Assembly: GCF_031679605.1 (NCBI RefSeq)
Contig: NZ_CP117522.1
Location: forward strand, 7,316,001 to 7,380,000
DNA from: Streptomyces luomodiensis
Lineage (GTDB): Bacteria; Actinomycetota; Actinomycetes; Streptomycetales; Streptomycetaceae
Length of the DNA stretch: 64,000 bases
Direction of reading: 5' to 3'
Shown here: piece by piece, positions 41,100 to 49,579 of the stretch
Layout of the letters: the number at the start of each line of letters is the position of its first letter
Numbering within the stretch: position 1 is the first letter of the stretch
Program-made: the position numbers and the translations under genes
The notes under the pieces: generated by a model
Seen by the model: the letters and a program-made list of their open reading frames with translations, nothing else
What the model was told of the DNA's origin: nothing
Databases searched by the model: none

Positions 41100-42047
41100 T
41101 TGTCGTACGTGCACCACGTCGAGAACTTCTACGGATTAACGGTACTGACCGTTCCGCCGTACACCCCCGCCACGCTGCTGCCCGACGCCGCTTCCGTGGC
41201 GTGGCGCCTTCAGTCCGGGCTGTACTCCACCGACGAGGACGCCGATGTCTGCTGGGAGCGCTTCACCAGCACGGTGGAGCTGGAGAAGGTGCGGGCGCTG
41301 GTCCTCGGCTACGGCATGGACAGGGTGTCCAGGCTCACCGACCTGAGCGACCGGCTGACCGGTCTCGAAGCGGTCTTCCTGGGCGACATCGAGGACGAGG
41401 AGGAGATGATCTCCTCGATCGAACAGTCCGATGTCGCCCCGCTCCTGGAGGCGTTCCCGGGTCTGCGGGAGCTCGTCGTCCGCGGCGGGAGCGGGCTGGA
41501 GTTCCCCGTGGCGGGTCACGCGGGGCTGAGGTCGCTGCGGATCGAGTCCGGCGGACTGCCTCCCGAGGCGGCGGAGAGCATCGCCGCGGCCGACCTGCCC
41601 GCGCTGGAGCGGCTGGAGCTGTGGCTGGGCGACGACTGGTACGGGGGCGGCACCACCGTCGAGCAGCTCGCCCCGCTCCTCGCGGGTGCGCGCAAGCCCG
41701 CGCTGCGCCACCTGGGGTTGCAGAACAGCCCCATCCAGGACGAGCTGGCCGCCGCGGTGGCCTCCGCGGCGGTCGTGCCCCAGCTCACCTCGTTGAGCCT
41801 GGCCATGGGCACGCTCTCCGACAAGGGCGCCGAGGCGCTGCTGCACGGGCAGCCGCTCACTCACCTCAAGGAGCTCGACCTTTCGCACCACTACCTCAGC
41901 GACGAGATGATGCTGCGGATATGGACGACGCTGGAGCCCGCGGGGGTCCGGGTGAACCTGCGCGGGAAGCGGGAGCCGGACGAGGAGTGGGAGGACGACG
42001 AGGAGGAGGACGGGGCGAGCGGCCGCTATATCGCGGTGGCCGAATGA
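41100..42047 (+). CDS. STM4015-like leucine-rich repeat protein
   Basis: A 315-residue cytoplasmic protein. After an N-terminal ~75 residues (VENFYGLTVLTVPPY, SVAWRLQSGLYSTDEDAD) come leucine-rich units: FPGLRELVVRGG, HAGLRSLRIESG, LPALERLELWLG, KPALRHLGLQNS, VPQLTSLSLAMG, LTHLKELDLSHHYLSDE. The C-terminus is very acidic (DEEWEDDEEED). It matches the STM4015 family as I recall it. Those genes usually sit with STM4011-4014 (radical SAM, sulfatase-like, ATP-grasp) partners, which are absent here. LRR surfaces usually bind protein. The start is TTG 41100 with GGAG 7 bases upstream. It is followed after 63 bp by a second repeat protein. Confidence 0.75.
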   Translation: MSYVHHVENFYGLTVLTVPPYTPATLLPDAASVAWRLQSGLYSTDEDADVCWERFTSTVELEKVRALVLGYGMDRVSRLTDLSDRLTGLEAVFLGDIEDEEEMISSIEQSDVAPLLEAFPGLRELVVRGGSGLEFPVAGHAGLRSLRIESGGLPPEAAESIAAADLPALERLELWLGDDWYGGGTTVEQLAPLLAGARKPALRHLGLQNSPIQDELAAAVASAAVVPQLTSLSLAMGTLSDKGAEALLHGQPLTHLKELDLSHHYLSDEMMLRIWTTLEPAGVRVNLRGKREPDEEWEDDEEEDGASGRYIAVAE

Positions 42048-42110
42048 CCCTCCGGTCCGGCACCGACCCCACTCGTCACTCGCACGCTCACCGCTCCTGA
42101 AAGGCCCACC

Positions 42111-43250
42111 ATGTCGAACACCCCCGCATCCCAGGACCCGGAGGACCGGTTCATCCGTCTGCGCCTGGGCTACCACACCTCCCTGCTGCGGCCCGGTGAG
42201 CAGGTGCCCTTCGGCCACGTGCTGTTCGCCGCGGTCACGGTGGGGTGCGCCCCCGCCGACGTCGTGTCACGGCTGACCGCACTCGGCTACACCGACATCG
42301 AGCTGCCCGATATCCCGCTGCCACCCACGGTGACCCGGCAGGACGCCCTGCTGCTCAAGGCGGACACGTACAACCTCTCCTGGATCAAGCTCGACGAGCC
42401 CGTCTCGCTGCGGAACCTGGTCGTCTCGGCGGGGGAGCAGGGGCTGAGCCCCGCCGAGGCCGCCCGGCGGCTGACCGCCTTCGGCTACACGGTCCCGGCC
42501 GGCCACCCGCTGCCCGAGACCCCGGACAGCCGGGACATCGTGCTGATCCGCACCGACCCCAAGGGCAATGGCACGTTCCTGGACTGGGACGCGGAGGCGA
42601 GCCCCCGGCACGTGTTCCGCGTGGCCCGTGAGCTGCTGTGCAATCCGCACACCGTCGCCACGCGCCTGCTCGCCCTCGGCGTCCGGCTGCCGTACACCCC
42701 CGAACCCGAGGACGAGCTGCTCCTCGCGGACAGCGGCGTCCACCTCGGACACGTGGTCACCGTCGCGCGCGAGACCGGCCGTACCCCGGCGGACATCATC
42801 GCCCGCCTGACGGAGCTGGGCGCCGACCGTCCGGGCACCGTGCCGGACTCCCTGGAGGCGGACGATCTGCGCCTCATCAGCGAGGAACTCGACGGCCGAC
42901 GGCCCTGGCTGAAGGTGAACAACGTCGTGGGGGTGCAGCTGCGACACGTCCTGCGCGCGGCCCTCGCCATGGGCCGGACCCCCGCCGACACCGCGGCGCG
43001 CCTGGCCGAGCTGGGCCATTGGCTGCATGAGAACGCCAAGCTGCCACAGGTGGCGGATCCGGAGGACATCCGGCTCCTGGAAACGGTCGACCGCTCCTTC
43101 CTGGATGGCGTCCACCTCGAACATGTGCTGCACAGCGCGAGCCTGACCGGACGAAGCCCGGCGGACGTCGCGTCGCGACTGGCCGAACTGGGCTACCGGC
43201 TGCCCGACGAGGTGGACTACCCCGAGGTGTGCGGCGCGTCGCACGGGTGA
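42111..43250 (+). CDS. Six-repeat wHTH-like protein (conflict-system-type repeats)
   Basis: A 379-residue soluble protein made of six units. Each has the pattern [His-Val]-hydrophobic-Ala-x5-Gly-Arg-[Ser/Thr]-Pro-Ala-Asp-xx-[Ala/Ser]-Arg-Leu-[Ala/Thr]-x-Leu-Gly-Tyr, at about 34-61, 99-126, 165-192, 212-238, 277-303 and 336-362. Linkers contain acidic Asp-Leu-x-Leu-Leu segments (DDLRLISEELDG). Repeats of this kind occur, from memory, in large Streptomyces proteins fused to Hsp90-like ATPase or caspase domains in predicted NTP-dependent conflict systems (wHTH-Hsp90-associated repeats). Here they stand alone, with no enzyme domain. The ATG is preceded by GAAAGG. The gene is followed by a terminator and probably shares a transcript with the leucine-rich protein gene. 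Confidence 0.65.
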   Translation: MSNTPASQDPEDRFIRLRLGYHTSLLRPGEQVPFGHVLFAAVTVGCAPADVVSRLTALGYTDIELPDIPLPPTVTRQDALLLKADTYNLSWIKLDEPVSLRNLVVSAGEQGLSPAEAARRLTAFGYTVPAGHPLPETPDSRDIVLIRTDPKGNGTFLDWDAEASPRHVFRVARELLCNPHTVATRLLALGVRLPYTPEPEDELLLADSGVHLGHVVTVARETGRTPADIIARLTELGADRPGTVPDSLEADDLRLISEELDGRRPWLKVNNVVGVQLRHVLRAALAMGRTPADTAARLAELGHWLHENAKLPQVADPEDIRLLETVDRSFLDGVHLEHVLHSASLTGRSPADVASRLAELGYRLPDEVDYPEVCGASHG

Positions 43251-43263
43251 GGAAGTCACGGCG

Positions 43264-43294
43264 GCGGTGGAGCCGCCCGAGGTGGCTCCACCGC
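43264..43294. terminator. Bidirectional hairpin between convergent genes
   Basis: GCGGTGGAGCC pairs with GGCTCCACCGC (11 bp, 9-base loop). It lies between the stop of the wHTH-repeat gene (43250) and that of the convergent lipoprotein gene (43311). Confidence 0.85.
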
Positions 43295-43310
43295 GCAGAT
43301 GGGCAGGCGT

Positions 43311-43946
43311 TCACTCGTGGGCGCTGATCACACCGCCGGCGCTGAGCACGATGTACACGCCGTTGGCGTCGAGCCCGGTGTCATGCTCGTTCGTCTCCAT
43401 CGTGGCGGCCACCCCGTCGTGGCCGATGATCTGCGCCCGGTACTGGAGTTCGCCGATTTTCGTGACCTTGGCCGTCCAGCCGCCCGCGAGCTTGAACGTG
43501 CCCGGTCCCTGGTGGCCGCCGCCCATCCAGGAGTGGACCTCGCCGCCCGCCGTGAGCACGACGAACATGTCGTTGGCGTCGAGCCCGGCGTCGTGCTCGT
43601 TCGCCTCCAGCGTGGCCAGGACGTCACCATCGTTGACGATCTTGAGACGGTAGTGCAGGTCGCCGAGCTCGTAGATCTCGGCCGTGCTGCCGTCCGCCAG
43701 GGTTTCGGTGCGGGACGGGGACGCCGCCTTGTCCGCGGCGCCCGCCTTGGTGTCGACCTTGGCATCGGAACCCTGCGCTCCGGCGGAGGAGCCCGCGCTG
43801 CTGGACGCGGCGGTGGCCGCGGACTTCGAGCTGGTGTCGTCCGAGCCGGAGCAGGCGGTCAGGGAGAGGCCGGCGGCTGCGATCAGGGCCGCGGCGGCAA
43901 CGCGCAGGGTGCGGCGACGAGCGGTGCGGACGGTGCTGGAGCTCAT
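43311..43946 (-). CDS. Lipoprotein with a duplicated domain
   Basis: A 211-residue lipoprotein: basic N-terminus (TARRRTLR), hydrophobic helix, lipobox LTAC near residue 32, then a Ser/Ala/Asp/Lys-rich linker to about 80. The rest is two tandem ~55-residue repeats, AEIYELGDLHYRLKIVNDGD...GLDANDMFVVLTAGGEV and AKVTKIGELQYRAQIIGHDG...GLDANGVYIVLSAGGVI, each with EANEHD/ETNEHD. No family name is known to me. The repeated Asp/Asn/Glu positions could bind a cation. The start 43946 has GGGGGGAA upstream. It is anchored outside the cytoplasmic membrane. Confidence 0.75.
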   Translation of the reverse strand: MSSSTVRTARRRTLRVAAAALIAAAGLSLTACSGSDDTSSKSAATAASSSAGSSAGAQGSDAKVDTKAGAADKAASPSRTETLADGSTAEIYELGDLHYRLKIVNDGDVLATLEANEHDAGLDANDMFVVLTAGGEVHSWMGGGHQGPGTFKLAGGWTAKVTKIGELQYRAQIIGHDGVAATMETNEHDTGLDANGVYIVLSAGGVISAHE

Positions 43947-44123
43947 TTCGGTTCCCCCCAGGGGCGGTTGGTGTCGTGTGCTTCTCGGTACGTCACCCAC
44001 TCTGCCGGGAGTCCCTACCGCAGGACTGCCGCTCCGCTAACACCTGGCTAACGCGGGTGTGAGCAGGGGAAGGCGCAGGTCGCCGGGTGGACCGGCCGAC
44101 GGCCTCGGCGTCCGGTCAGGCGG

Positions 44124-44885
44124 TCATGCGGTCAGCGGCACCGGGACCGTGCGGCGGGCCTCGTCGTAGCGGTGCAGCAGGAGGCGGGCCAGTTCCGGGG
44201 CCGGGCCCAGGACGTCGGACAGGATGTCCGCGCCCGCGGCCTCGGCGCCCCGGGCGATGCGGTCGGGGAGGCGGCCGGGGGCGATGACGTAGGGGGCCAC
44301 GGCCACCCGGGCGACGCCCTCCGCGCGCAGGGCGCGGACGGCGTCCTCGGTGCGGGGAAGTGAGGCGGAGGCGAACGCGGGTCGCACGGCGCACCAACCG
44401 GTGTGCCGCCACTCCCGCGCGATTTCAGCGATCACCGCGATCGCCTCCGGGTCGGTGGAGCCCGCCGCGGCCAGGACGACCCCGGTCGAGCGGCGGTCGG
44501 CGGGGCGCAGCCCCGCTTCGTACAGGCGGCGTTCCAGGGCGTCCACGAGCAGCGGGGACGGGCCCAGGACCGCGGCCTGGCGGACGGACAGCCGGGGGTG
44601 GCGGGCCGTGGCCTCGCGCAGTACCGCCGGGATGTCGGACTTCGCGTGGAAGGCGCGGGTCAGCAGCAGGGGGAGGGCGATCACCTGGTCCCCCGCGTCC
44701 GCGCCTCGCTCCGCGAGGCGGGCGAGGACCTGGCTCACGCGCGGTGCGTTGAACTCCAGGAACGCCGCTTCCACCCGCAGCCCCGGCCGCAGCGACCGCA
44801 CCCGCGCGCGCAGCGCGTCGACGGTCGCCGCATGGCGCGGGTCGCGGCTGCCGTGGGCGACGATCAGCAGGGTCGGGGCAGACAT
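44124..44885 (-). CDS. Sirohydrochlorin chelatase (CbiX/SirB family)
   Basis: A 253-residue protein with two CbiX-type halves. The N-terminal half has the metal-chelating His in LLIVAHGSRDP and the second ligand in TRAFHAKSDIP. The C-terminal half repeats the fold in degenerate form (VVLAAAGSTDP, VRPAFASASLP). It inserts Fe2+ into sirohydrochlorin to give siroheme, the cofactor of the sulfite reductase encoded at the head of this operon. It is the last gene of the sulfate assimilation cluster. The 99-bp spacer before it contains a short 9-bp repeat (GGCTTCGGT). Confidence 0.9.
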   Translation of the reverse strand: MSAPTLLIVAHGSRDPRHAATVDALRARVRSLRPGLRVEAAFLEFNAPRVSQVLARLAERGADAGDQVIALPLLLTRAFHAKSDIPAVLREATARHPRLSVRQAAVLGPSPLLVDALERRLYEAGLRPADRRSTGVVLAAAGSTDPEAIAVIAEIAREWRHTGWCAVRPAFASASLPRTEDAVRALRAEGVARVAVAPYVIAPGRLPDRIARGAEAAGADILSDVLGPAPELARLLLHRYDEARRTVPVPLTA

Positions 44886-44908
44886 CGTGGCTTTCTCTGG
44901 CTCTCCGT

Positions 44909-44966
44909 GGTCTTCGGTGGCTTCGGTGGCTTCGGTGGCTTCCGTGGCTGCCGTGGTTCTTGGTGG
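44909..44966. repeat. 9-bp tandem repeat in the permease-chelatase spacer
   Basis: GGCTTCGGT-type 9-bp units repeat about six times between the permease stop and the chelatase start. Confidence 0.65.
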
Positions 44967-44984
44967 TTCTCGGCGGTTTTCCGG

Positions 44985-45992
44985 TCAGCGGGCGCTCGCC
45001 AGCAGGCCGCGGCTGCGCAGCACCCGACGCTCGATCGGGGCGAAGATCAGCAGCTCGATGGCGATGCCGACGACGAGGATCAGCAGGATGCCCAGCAGCA
45101 CACCGGGCATGTCGGAGTTGTTGCGCTGGTTCTCCAGGTACTGGCCGAGCCCCAGGCCCAGGTCCGGGGACTTGGCGATGATCTCGGCGGCCATCAGCGA
45201 GCGCCAGGAGAAGGCCCAGCCCTGCTTGAGCCCGGCGACGTAACCGGGCAGCGCGGCGGGCAGCAGGATGTGCCGGGCGCTGACCAGACCGCGGGCGCCG
45301 AGGGTGCGGCCGGCCCGCAGGAAGATCGGGGGGACCTGGTCGATGCCGGCGACCAGCCCGTTGGCGATGGAGGGGACCGCGCCCAGCAGGATGACGGTGT
45401 ACATCATCTGGTCGTTCAGGCCCAGCCAGATCACCGCGGGCGGCACCCAGGCGACCGAGGGCAGCGACTGGAGTCCGGACAGGATCGGGCCGATGCCGGC
45501 GCGGATGAACTTCACCCGGGCGACGATCAGACCCAGCGGGGTCGCGATCGCCAGCGCGATGAGGAAGCCGAACAGGCCGCGCGAGACGCTGGTCCAGATG
45601 ATGTCGAACAGCTCGCCCTGGAGCCACAGCCGGCGCAGCGAGTCCCACACGAGCTTGGGGTCGGGGAGCTTGTAGTCGTCGGTGACCTTCGCGAGGACGA
45701 GCACCTTCCACAGGGCCAGTACGACGAGCACGGCCACGATGGGCGGCAGCACCTTCTGGACCAGCACCTCGACCGGTGAGACACGCTTGGTCTGCACCGT
45801 GTCCAGGGCGTCCAGACCGGCCTCCAGGCCCGCCAGGTCCTGGGCGGTGGAGGTGCCGACGGGCTTCTCGGCCGATTTCCCTGCGTTCCCGGTGTTCTCG
45901 GCGTTCTCGGCGTTCTCCGTGGCCTCGGCGGCCTCGGTGTTCTCGGCGGCTTCGTCGACCCCGCCGCCGCGGGTGGTCTTACTGCTGGCCAT
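44985..45992 (-). CDS. Sulfonate/sulfate-type ABC transporter permease
   Basis: A 335-residue inner-membrane protein. After an N-terminal ~65-residue hydrophilic tract with 9-bp DNA repeats coding Glu-Asn-Ala (ENAENAENTG), there are about six TM helices. The BPD-type EAA loop is SARHILLPAALPGYVAGLKQG. The closest families are SsuC/TauC (aliphatic sulfonate or taurine). It overlaps the upstream ATPase stop by 14 bases, so the two are coupled. The ATG 45992 precedes ASSKTTRGGG. Confidence 0.88.
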   Translation of the reverse strand: MASSKTTRGGGVDEAAENTEAAEATENAENAENTGNAGKSAEKPVGTSTAQDLAGLEAGLDALDTVQTKRVSPVEVLVQKVLPPIVAVLVVLALWKVLVLAKVTDDYKLPDPKLVWDSLRRLWLQGELFDIIWTSVSRGLFGFLIALAIATPLGLIVARVKFIRAGIGPILSGLQSLPSVAWVPPAVIWLGLNDQMMYTVILLGAVPSIANGLVAGIDQVPPIFLRAGRTLGARGLVSARHILLPAALPGYVAGLKQGWAFSWRSLMAAEIIAKSPDLGLGLGQYLENQRNNSDMPGVLLGILLILVVGIAIELLIFAPIERRVLRSRGLLASAR

Positions 45993-46800
45993 GGCGGCGG
46001 ATCTCCCCACGCAGTTCTTCGGTGATCTCAACGGACAGGTCGGCGACGTCCGAGTCCTCGATACGGCGCGGCTGCGGGATGTCCACCGTCCATTCGCGGA
46101 CGACCCGCCCCGGCCGGGAGGACAGCAGCACCACACGCTCGGCCAGCCGCACGGCCTCGCGGACGTTGTGGGTCACGAACAGCACCGAGACGCCCGTCTC
46201 GCTCCAGATCCGGGTCAGCTCCTCGTGCAGCACATCGCGGGTGATGGCGTCGAGCGCGGCGAACGGCTCGTCCATCAGCAGCACGCTGGAGTCCTGCGCC
46301 AGCGCGCGGGCCAGCGCCACGCGCTGCCGCATACCGCCGGACAGCTCGTGCACCCGCTTGCCGTAGGCGCCACCGAGCCGCACCAGCTCCAGCAGCCGCT
46401 CGGCCTGCGGCCTGCGGTCGGCGCGCGGCACACCGCGCAGCCGCAGCGCCAGTTCGATGTTCTTCCCCGCGGTCAGCCACGGGAACAAGGCGTGCTCCTG
46501 GAACATCAGGGCCGGCCGGCCGGGGACCTCGATGGTCCCGGCCGACGGCTTGTCCAGGTCGGCGATCAGATTGAGCAGGGTCGACTTACCGCAGCCGGAA
46601 GCCCCCAGCAGACAGACGAACTCGCCCGGCCGCACATGGAGGTTGATGTCCTCGAGCACCGGCTGGGCGGTCCCGGGACGGCCGAACGACTTGTGGACGT
46701 GGTCGATCGAGACGGATCCGGCGCGGCCGGAGGGGGCGGGCGAGCCCGCCGCCGCGGCGCCCGTCCGGTCGTCCTTCTCGGTGGTCAGTGCCGGGGACAT
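45979..46800 (-). CDS. Sulfonate/sulfate-type ABC transporter ATPase
   Basis: A 273-residue SsuB/TauB-like ATPase: Walker A LLGASGCGKSTLL, Q-loop MFQEHALFPWLT, signature LSGGMRQRVALARAL, Walker B VLLMDEPFAALD, switch His VLFVTHNVREAV. It energises the permease encoded immediately downstream, with the lipoprotein encoded upstream as the binding component. ATG 46800 is chosen because the first ~30 residues form a plausible Ala/Gly leader before the nucleotide domain starts at VSIDHVHKSFG. The frame is open further upstream across the binding-protein gene. Confidence 0.9.
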   Translation of the reverse strand: MSPALTTEKDDRTGAAAAGSPAPSGRAGSVSIDHVHKSFGRPGTAQPVLEDINLHVRPGEFVCLLGASGCGKSTLLNLIADLDKPSAGTIEVPGRPALMFQEHALFPWLTAGKNIELALRLRGVPRADRRPQAERLLELVRLGGAYGKRVHELSGGMRQRVALARALAQDSSVLLMDEPFAALDAITRDVLHEELTRIWSETGVSVLFVTHNVREAVRLAERVVLLSSRPGRVVREWTVDIPQPRRIEDSDVADLSVEITEELRGEIRRHGQQ

Positions 46801-46850
46801 CCGGTCACCTCCTGATGGATGCGTACCTGGGTACGGGGACGGACGGTCGG

Positions 46851-48008
46851 CTACTGGGTGCCGAGACCGGCGGCGGAGACCGTCGGCTTGCCCTCGGCCT
46901 TGAGGACCTTGTTCAGCGGGGCCAGGTCGTAGATGCCCTTGAGGTCGGGCTTCTCCAGCAGCCCCGCCTTGACCGCGTGGTCCGCCTCGGTGTTCAGCGT
47001 GGCGGCCAGGGGGTCGTCGGTGACCTGGACCGACTTCCACGCCGGGTCCATCACCTCGTCGGGCAGTGCCTTGCCGGTCTCCGCCTTGAGCGTCGCGTTG
47101 GCCGCGTCCTTCGCCTGCTCGGGGTTGGCCTTGATCCAGGCGTTGGTCTTCACCGAGCCGCGCAGTACGGCCTCGACGACCTTCGGGTGCTCCTTCAGGA
47201 ACGACTGCCGGACGATCACATTCGTGATCACGAACTTGTTGTCCGGCCACAGCGAGGACTCGTCCAGCAGCACCTTGCCGCCCTCGGCGACCAGCTTGGA
47301 CGCGGTCGGCTCGGGCACCCACGCGCCGTCGATGGCGCCGGACTTGTACGCGTCGGGGGTGACCTTGTTGTCGGAGCGGACCACCGACACATCGCCCTTG
47401 CCGCTCTGCGCGTCGACCTTCCAGCCCTTGCTCGCGATCCAGTTGAGGAACGCCACGTCCTGGGTGTTGCCCAGCTGCGGGGTGGCGATCTTCTTGCCCT
47501 TGACGTCGTCGAGCGTCTTGATCTTCTTGGGGTTGACCACGAGCTTGACGCCGCCGGAGACCGATCCGGAGATGATCTTGAGGTTCTTGCCGTGCGACTT
47601 CACATAGCCGTTGATGGCCGGTGACGGGCCGATCCAGCCGATGTCGATGGAGCCCGAGTTGAGCGCCTCGATCTCGGACGGCCCGGCGTTGAAGACGAAC
47701 GGCGAGACCTTCGTGCCCTTCAGCTCCTGCTGGATCTGGCCGCCCTTGCGCAGGCCCACCAGCGCGGTGGCATGGGTGACATTGGCGAAGTAGCCGATCT
47801 TCACCTTGTCCAGGCCGTCGATCTTCTCGCCGCCGGCCGCGGGCAGCGCCGAGGACCCCTGGTCGTCGCTGTCCTTCTGCGAGCCGTAGCCGCAGGCGCC
47901 CAGCGCGCCCATCAGCAGGGGAAGGACGGCCGCCGCGGCCAGGAACCTGGTGCGGTGGCGGGGACGCTCGGCTGGTCGTACGAAGGCAGGGCGGTGGGCA
48001 GACGACAC
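46851..48008 (-). CDS. ABC transporter substrate-binding lipoprotein (SsuA/TauA type)
   Basis: A 385-residue lipoprotein. A basic leader and hydrophobic segment end in the lipobox LGAC. The NMT1/SsuA-like domain begins VKIGYFANVTHATALVGLRKG, with GSIDIGWIGPSPAINGYVK and KTLDDVKGKKIATPQLGNTQDVA, typical of aliphatic sulfonate, taurine or nitrate-type binders. Its place inside the sulfate operon argues for a sulfur source. The GTG start at 48008 has GAGAGGAA 8 bases upstream. The 201-bp spacer to cysN contains small overlapping open frames, one ending in Arg-Cys-Ala-Cys. Confidence 0.9.
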   Translation of the reverse strand: MSSAHRPAFVRPAERPRHRTRFLAAAAVLPLLMGALGACGYGSQKDSDDQGSSALPAAGGEKIDGLDKVKIGYFANVTHATALVGLRKGGQIQQELKGTKVSPFVFNAGPSEIEALNSGSIDIGWIGPSPAINGYVKSHGKNLKIISGSVSGGVKLVVNPKKIKTLDDVKGKKIATPQLGNTQDVAFLNWIASKGWKVDAQSGKGDVSVVRSDNKVTPDAYKSGAIDGAWVPEPTASKLVAEGGKVLLDESSLWPDNKFVITNVIVRQSFLKEHPKVVEAVLRGSVKTNAWIKANPEQAKDAANATLKAETGKALPDEVMDPAWKSVQVTDDPLAATLNTEADHAVKAGLLEKPDLKGIYDLAPLNKVLKAEGKPTVSAAGLGTQ

Positions 48009-48105
48009 GGGGGTGTTCCTCTCGACGGGCCGGGACGGCGTCAGAGGACGCCCGGCAGGTCAGACGGGATGCGACGGCGGTGGTGGACAGGAGCGGACGG
48101 CGGCG

Positions 48106-48207
48106 TCAGCACGCACATCGTCCGACCCCGCCCTGGCCGCTGCCGAGCGCGCCGCTGCCCACCCGGCCGCCCTCCTTGGCGAACGTCGAGAACACCTCAC
48201 CGGCCAT
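48106..48207 (-). CDS. Possible Cys-codon uORF between cysN and the binding protein
   Basis: A 33-codon open frame starting two bases after the cysN stop (ATG 48207) reads MAGEVFSTFAKEGG and ends RCAC-stop, with two Cys codons in the last three positions. It overlaps a second tiny frame (ATG 48118, MCVLTPPSAP). GAGGGA lies about 14 bases upstream, a distant ribosome site. Cys codons next to the stop, in a sulfur operon, fit cysteine-responsive attenuation as described for actinobacteria, but this is inference and the frame may be chance. Confidence 0.35.
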   Translation of the reverse strand: MAGEVFSTFAKEGGRVGSGALGSGQGGVGRCAC

Positions 48208-48209
48208 GG

Positions 48210-49577
48210 TCAGAAGTCCCATCCCTCGTCGTCCCGCGCGGACTCGGCACCCTGGGCCGACGCCGCGAAGGAGTCACCCGCCATCCCGGCGGTCAGCGTG
48301 GTGCCGTCGGCCGGGTCGATCAGCAGGAAGGAACCGGTGCGCCGCGACGCGTCGTACGCGTCCAGCGCCAGCGGCTCGGACGTACGGAGCACGACCCGGC
48401 CGATGTCATTGGCGGCCAGCTCACCCGGCGCCGGGTGCTGCGACAGATCGGCCAGCGTCAGCCGGGACGGGATGTCCTTGACGATCGCCTTCACCGTGCG
48501 GGTGGTGTGCTTGAGCAGCACCCGGTCGCCCACGCGCAGCGGACGGTCGTGCAGATGGCACACGGTGGCCTCGACGTCCTGGGTGGTCTGCGGGACGTGG
48601 TCGCTCGGCGCGATCAGATCGCCGCGCGAGATGTCCAGGTCGTCGGCGAGCGTGACGGTCACCGACTGCGAGGCCCACGCCACGTCCACCAGCGTGCCCA
48701 GCGCGTCGATCCCGGTGATGGTGCTGGTCCGGCCGGACGGCAGCACGGTGACGGCGTCGCCGACGCGCAGCACACCGGAGGCGATCTGGCCGGCGTAGCC
48801 GCGGTAGTCGGGGTGTTCGGCGGTCTGCGGACGGATCACGTACTGCACCGGGAAACGCGCCGGGTCCTGGGACGGGTCGGTGCCCACCGGCACGGTCTCC
48901 AGGTGCTCCAGCACGGTCGGGCCGCCGTACCAGTCCATGTTGGCCGACGGGGTCACCACGTTGTCCCCGGCGAGCGCCGAGATCGGGATGGCGGTGATCT
49001 CCGGCACGCCCAGCGAGGCCGCGTAGGTGGTGAACTCCTCGGCGATGGCCGCGAAGACCGGCTCCGCGTACTCCACCAGGTCCATCTTGTTGACGGCGAG
49101 GACCACATGCGGCACCCGCAGCAGGGCGGCGACCGCGGCGTGCCTGCGGGTCTGCTCGACCACGCCGTTGCGGGCGTCTACCAGCACCACGGCGAGCTCG
49201 GCGGTGGAGGCGCCGGTGACCATGTTCCGGGTGTACTGCACATGGCCAGGGGTGTCGGCGAGGATGAACCGCCGCTTCGGGGTGGCGAAGTAGCGGTACG
49301 CGACATCGATGGTGATGCCCTGCTCCCGCTCCGCGCGCAGTCCGTCCGTCAGCAGCGCCAGGTCCGGGGCCTCCTGGCCACGGCTGCGCGAGGCGTGCTC
49401 CACGGCCTCCAGCTGATCGGCCAGTACCGACTTGGAGTCGTGCAGCAGCCGCCCGACCAGGGTGGACTTGCCGTCGTCCACCGAGCCGGCGGTGGCGAAG
49501 CGCAGCTGCGAGGTGGCGGCGGACCGCTCGACGGCGGCCGCGGCGGCCTGCTCCCCGGACGTCAGATTGCTCGTCAT
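48210..49577 (-). CDS. cysN: Sulfate adenylyltransferase subunit 1 (CysN)
   Basis: A 455-residue GTPase subunit of ATP sulfurylase. GTP-binding motifs are GSVDDGKSTLVGRLLHD (G1), DTPGHVQYTRNM (G3) and NKMDLVEY (G4). EF-Tu-like domains II and III follow. GTP hydrolysis drives formation of adenosine 5'-phosphosulfate by CysD. It starts at ATG 49577, two bases after the cysD stop, so it is translationally linked. The C-terminus (ESARDDEGWDF) lacks an APS kinase domain, consistent with a separate cysC. Confidence 0.96.
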   Translation of the reverse strand: MTSNLTSGEQAAAAAVERSAATSQLRFATAGSVDDGKSTLVGRLLHDSKSVLADQLEAVEHASRSRGQEAPDLALLTDGLRAEREQGITIDVAYRYFATPKRRFILADTPGHVQYTRNMVTGASTAELAVVLVDARNGVVEQTRRHAAVAALLRVPHVVLAVNKMDLVEYAEPVFAAIAEEFTTYAASLGVPEITAIPISALAGDNVVTPSANMDWYGGPTVLEHLETVPVGTDPSQDPARFPVQYVIRPQTAEHPDYRGYAGQIASGVLRVGDAVTVLPSGRTSTITGIDALGTLVDVAWASQSVTVTLADDLDISRGDLIAPSDHVPQTTQDVEATVCHLHDRPLRVGDRVLLKHTTRTVKAIVKDIPSRLTLADLSQHPAPGELAANDIGRVVLRTSEPLALDAYDASRRTGSFLLIDPADGTTLTAGMAGDSFAASAQGAESARDDEGWDF

Positions 49578-49579
49578 GG

